A stretch of DNA of 7,433 bases, taken from positions 1 through 7,433 of the forward strand of contig JACQAU010000166.1 in assembly GCA_016194835.1 (NCBI GenBank), read 5' to 3'. This document shows, piece after piece, positions 5,852 to 7,433 of this stretch. The DNA comes from Deltaproteobacteria bacterium (lineage in GTDB: Bacteria; Bdellovibrionota; UBA1018). Within the stretch, counting starts at the first letter, position 1; every line of letters begins with the position of its first letter. Both the position numbers and the translations under genes were made by a program. The notes under the pieces are model-generated. The model saw nothing but the letters and a program-made list of their open reading frames with translations. It made no database searches and was not told the DNA's origin.

Positions 5852-7313
5852 CTAGAAGTTTAAAGCGGCTACCAACACGTTTACGAAAGATTTCTTCTTG
5901 CTGTGGAACAAGAATAACAAAAGGACAAAGAAAAAGTTCATGTTCGCTCACTGTCGCTGCGTTTCTTTCTATGTATTTACAAGCCATGCCTTGTAAAAGC
6001 TCACCATGTGTCCAAACCCAATAATGACCTAATAATAAAATACAGCGCTCTGTAGAATTACGTAGTATTCCTGACTTATGAATTTGAATTAATAGATTTG
6101 ACATATTTGAACCAGGATATGCATCGTAATCTAAAGTATTAGGTAGTGCACTAATCCCAAATATGAAAGTAAGAATTAAAAGAATACATTTGTAAAAACG
6201 ATAAAAAAAACTTTCTAGTTCCAGGCAAATATTATTCAATTTATTTCCACCTAAAAGCAATAAACCAGGAAGTGCTAAGTAAAGAAATCTGGATTCTTTG
6301 TGCGCTAAAAGTATGTGAACAAAGATATAAAACAAACTACCAGTTAAAAGACAGTTCATAAATAACTCATTAGGTACTTTGTTGTTTTTACGTGTAATTA
6401 AATTTTTTAAAAATAAAATAAAGGCAATCACAGCATATGTCGTAAAAATAAATCCATATTCCTTTGTGAAATGCTTAAAATAATAGTACCAGGGTTCAAC
6501 TCCATAAATAGATGAAACATTTTCAATTAGGTTTTTTTTAACATTAATGTAAACGCTGTGTAAAAACGAACCCCATGTGACAAGATCAAACAAACCTTGC
6601 AATAAAATAACTGTTAGTGATCCTAGAAAATAAGGAAAAATATTTTTCAAGTATTCGATAGTTTTTTTTGAATAAACAAATTTTTGATAAAATATAAAAC
6701 AAGCAAAAAAACCAAAAGTAAATAACAGGCTTTGTATTCTGATAAAAAAAGGTATAGTCAATAAGAATCCCACTAGAAATTTATCTCTTTTTCTGTTGGA
6801 GTCAAAAAAAGATAGACTAAATGGAACTAAAATCCAAAGAAAATCAAGTGCTATGGTATCGCTAAGTGTGGCAGCAGAAAAACGTATCCAAGCAGGTGTG
6901 AACGCAATAATAGAAAGCAGTATCCATTTTGCTAAAAAACTAAAAGAAAGCTTTTTTAGCAAGATATAAAATTGAAACAAGCAAAACGAACTCAAAAGTG
7001 CAACAAATGCTCTACAGAGTTGGATAGCAATCAATCCGCCTTTTATGTCAAAAAGGTCTAATGTTTTCAGAATTGGAAAAAAAATATATGGTACTGTCCA
7101 AGAGCGAAGGCCAATGTGCCACTCCCAGGTTTTCACTCCAATGCCCCATACGAGTTGAGCGGCAGGTTCTAGGACCTGAAAGTGCTCATCGGGGTGTAGA
7201 ATCTCGATTGTCTGAAAAGCGACTAGTAAGCGGAGCAAGCAACCGGAAATTAATATTAAGTAAAACAAAAATTCAGATTGATGGATAGACCAGAGTTTTT
7301 TAATTAGCATCAC
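5811..7313 (-). CDS. GT22-type (PIG-B/ALG9-like) membrane mannosyltransferase
   Basis: Predicted polytopic membrane glycosyltransferase of the GT-C fold that would transfer a sugar, most likely mannose, from a polyprenyl-phosphate donor to a glycan or lipid acceptor on the outer face of the inner membrane. Evidence: after a first membrane segment (about 15-33) comes the GT-C loop signature HPDEHFQVLEPA (40-51, acidic pair Asp42-Glu43), then TWEW (62-65) and GLRSW (68-72). These resemble the PIG-B/ALG9 pattern of PDE..Q..E, TWEW and LRS. The second family motif HKESRF is at 338-343. About nine to eleven hydrophobic segments lie between residues 15 and 390, and a more soluble C-terminal part follows (about 390-500). 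The length of 500 aa fits the family. The first codon is GTG (7313) with ATG next (7310); neither has an SD. It is more AT-rich than the + strand genes. It converges with fusA (47 nt between stop codons) and starts 28 nt after the preceding - strand gene, so it may be the later gene of an operon. The acceptor is unknown. Confidence 0.85.
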   Translation of the reverse strand: MMLIKKLWSIHQSEFLFYLILISGCLLRLLVAFQTIEILHPDEHFQVLEPAAQLVWGIGVKTWEWHIGLRSWTVPYIFFPILKTLDLFDIKGGLIAIQLCRAFVALLSSFCLFQFYILLKKLSFSFLAKWILLSIIAFTPAWIRFSAATLSDTIALDFLWILVPFSLSFFDSNRKRDKFLVGFLLTIPFFIRIQSLLFTFGFFACFIFYQKFVYSKKTIEYLKNIFPYFLGSLTVILLQGLFDLVTWGSFLHSVYINVKKNLIENVSSIYGVEPWYYYFKHFTKEYGFIFTTYAVIAFILFLKNLITRKNNKVPNELFMNCLLTGSLFYIFVHILLAHKESRFLYLALPGLLLLGGNKLNNICLELESFFYRFYKCILLILTFIFGISALPNTLDYDAYPGSNMSNLLIQIHKSGILRNSTERCILLLGHYWVWTHGELLQGMACKYIERNAATVSEHELFLCPFVILVPQQEEIFRKRVGSRFKLLEKNPRGYLLYQKN

Positions 7314-7340
7314 AATATAAAATAATACTTCATGTTTTTA

Positions 7341-7368
7341 TTTATACAATAGCTAGCTTAATTGCTAA
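7341..7368 (-). promoter_or_regulatory. possible promoter of the GT22 gene
   Basis: Read on the - strand, TTAGCA (7368-7363) is followed by 16 bp and TATAAA (7346-7341), a near-consensus -10 box overlapping the stop codon of the preceding gene. A start at about 7334 would leave a leader of roughly 20 nt without an SD. In AT-rich DNA such matches are common, and the short gap would also allow simple co-transcription from upstream. Confidence 0.3.
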
Positions 7369-7433
7369 ATCCAGTGCAGCCTCAAAACTTGATGGATTTG
7401 CTATCCATTTTTTTGCAATATCAAATCCCACAC
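7342..7433 (-). CDS. C-terminal fragment of an unidentified protein
   Basis: An open frame enters the window edge on the - strand and ends at TAA (7344-7342), giving 29 visible residues. These begin VGFDIAKKW and end in an amphipathic helix-like stretch (SSFEAALDLAIKLAIV). The composition is that of a soluble globular protein with a C-terminal helix. I do not recognise the family. The frame lies 28 nt upstream of the GT22 gene on the same strand, so both may be transcribed together. The 5' part lies outside the window. Confidence 0.5.
   Translation of the reverse strand, partial: VGFDIAKKWIANPSSFEAALDLAIKLAIV

Noticed and set aside
5795..5870. Functional tRNA gene after fusA
   Set aside because: Only a D-arm-like 12-mer is present; no D-stem partner, anticodon stem, T-arm or acceptor complement follows.

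Overview
This window looks like a piece of a low-GC, Gram-negative-type bacterial chromosome with ordinary housekeeping genes and one less common gene. From left to right on the + strand it holds an ATP-dependent Lon protease gene, then a compact ribosomal-protein/elongation-factor cluster (rpsL-rpsG-fusA). On the - strand, converging on fusA, lies a multi-pass membrane glycosyltransferase of the GT22 (PIG-B/ALG9-like mannosyltransferase) type. Just upstream of it is the C-terminal stub of another - strand gene that runs off the window. No rRNA, complete tRNA, CRISPR array, insertion sequence or prophage gene is visible, and no stretch over 300 bases lacks a gene.

The organism cannot be fixed from the sequence alone. 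The style of the Lon and EF-G proteins and the AT-rich codon use would fit a low-GC member of the former delta-proteobacteria, for example a Bdellovibrionota-type lineage. This is an impression from recalled family sequences, not a search result. A bacterial GT22 gene would not contradict it.

The str cluster is detached from its usual surroundings: rpoC does not precede rpsL (lon does), and tuf/rpsJ do not follow fusA. The rpsL-rpsG gap is only 15 nt and the rpsG-fusA gap 17 nt. A good sigma70-type promoter (TTGACC, 17-bp spacer, TATTTT) lies directly before rpsL. Its predicted transcription start falls on or next to the A of the rpsL ATG, and no Shine-Dalgarno (SD) sequence precedes that ATG. 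This suggests a leaderless rpsL mRNA, whereas lon and rpsG have clear SDs. fusA also lacks an SD and has a -10-like TATATT just before its ATG.

Other points of interest are an Ala/Pro/Gln-rich, GC-rich 26-residue tail on S12, an insertion of about 40 residues and a C-terminal tail in Lon, the PIG-B-like mannosyltransferase in a bacterium, and a 9-bp inverted repeat at the fusA/glycosyltransferase convergence that overlaps the glycosyltransferase's last codons. I see no convincing new multi-gene system. The leaderless translation-gene arrangement and the GT22 enzyme are the observations most worth following.
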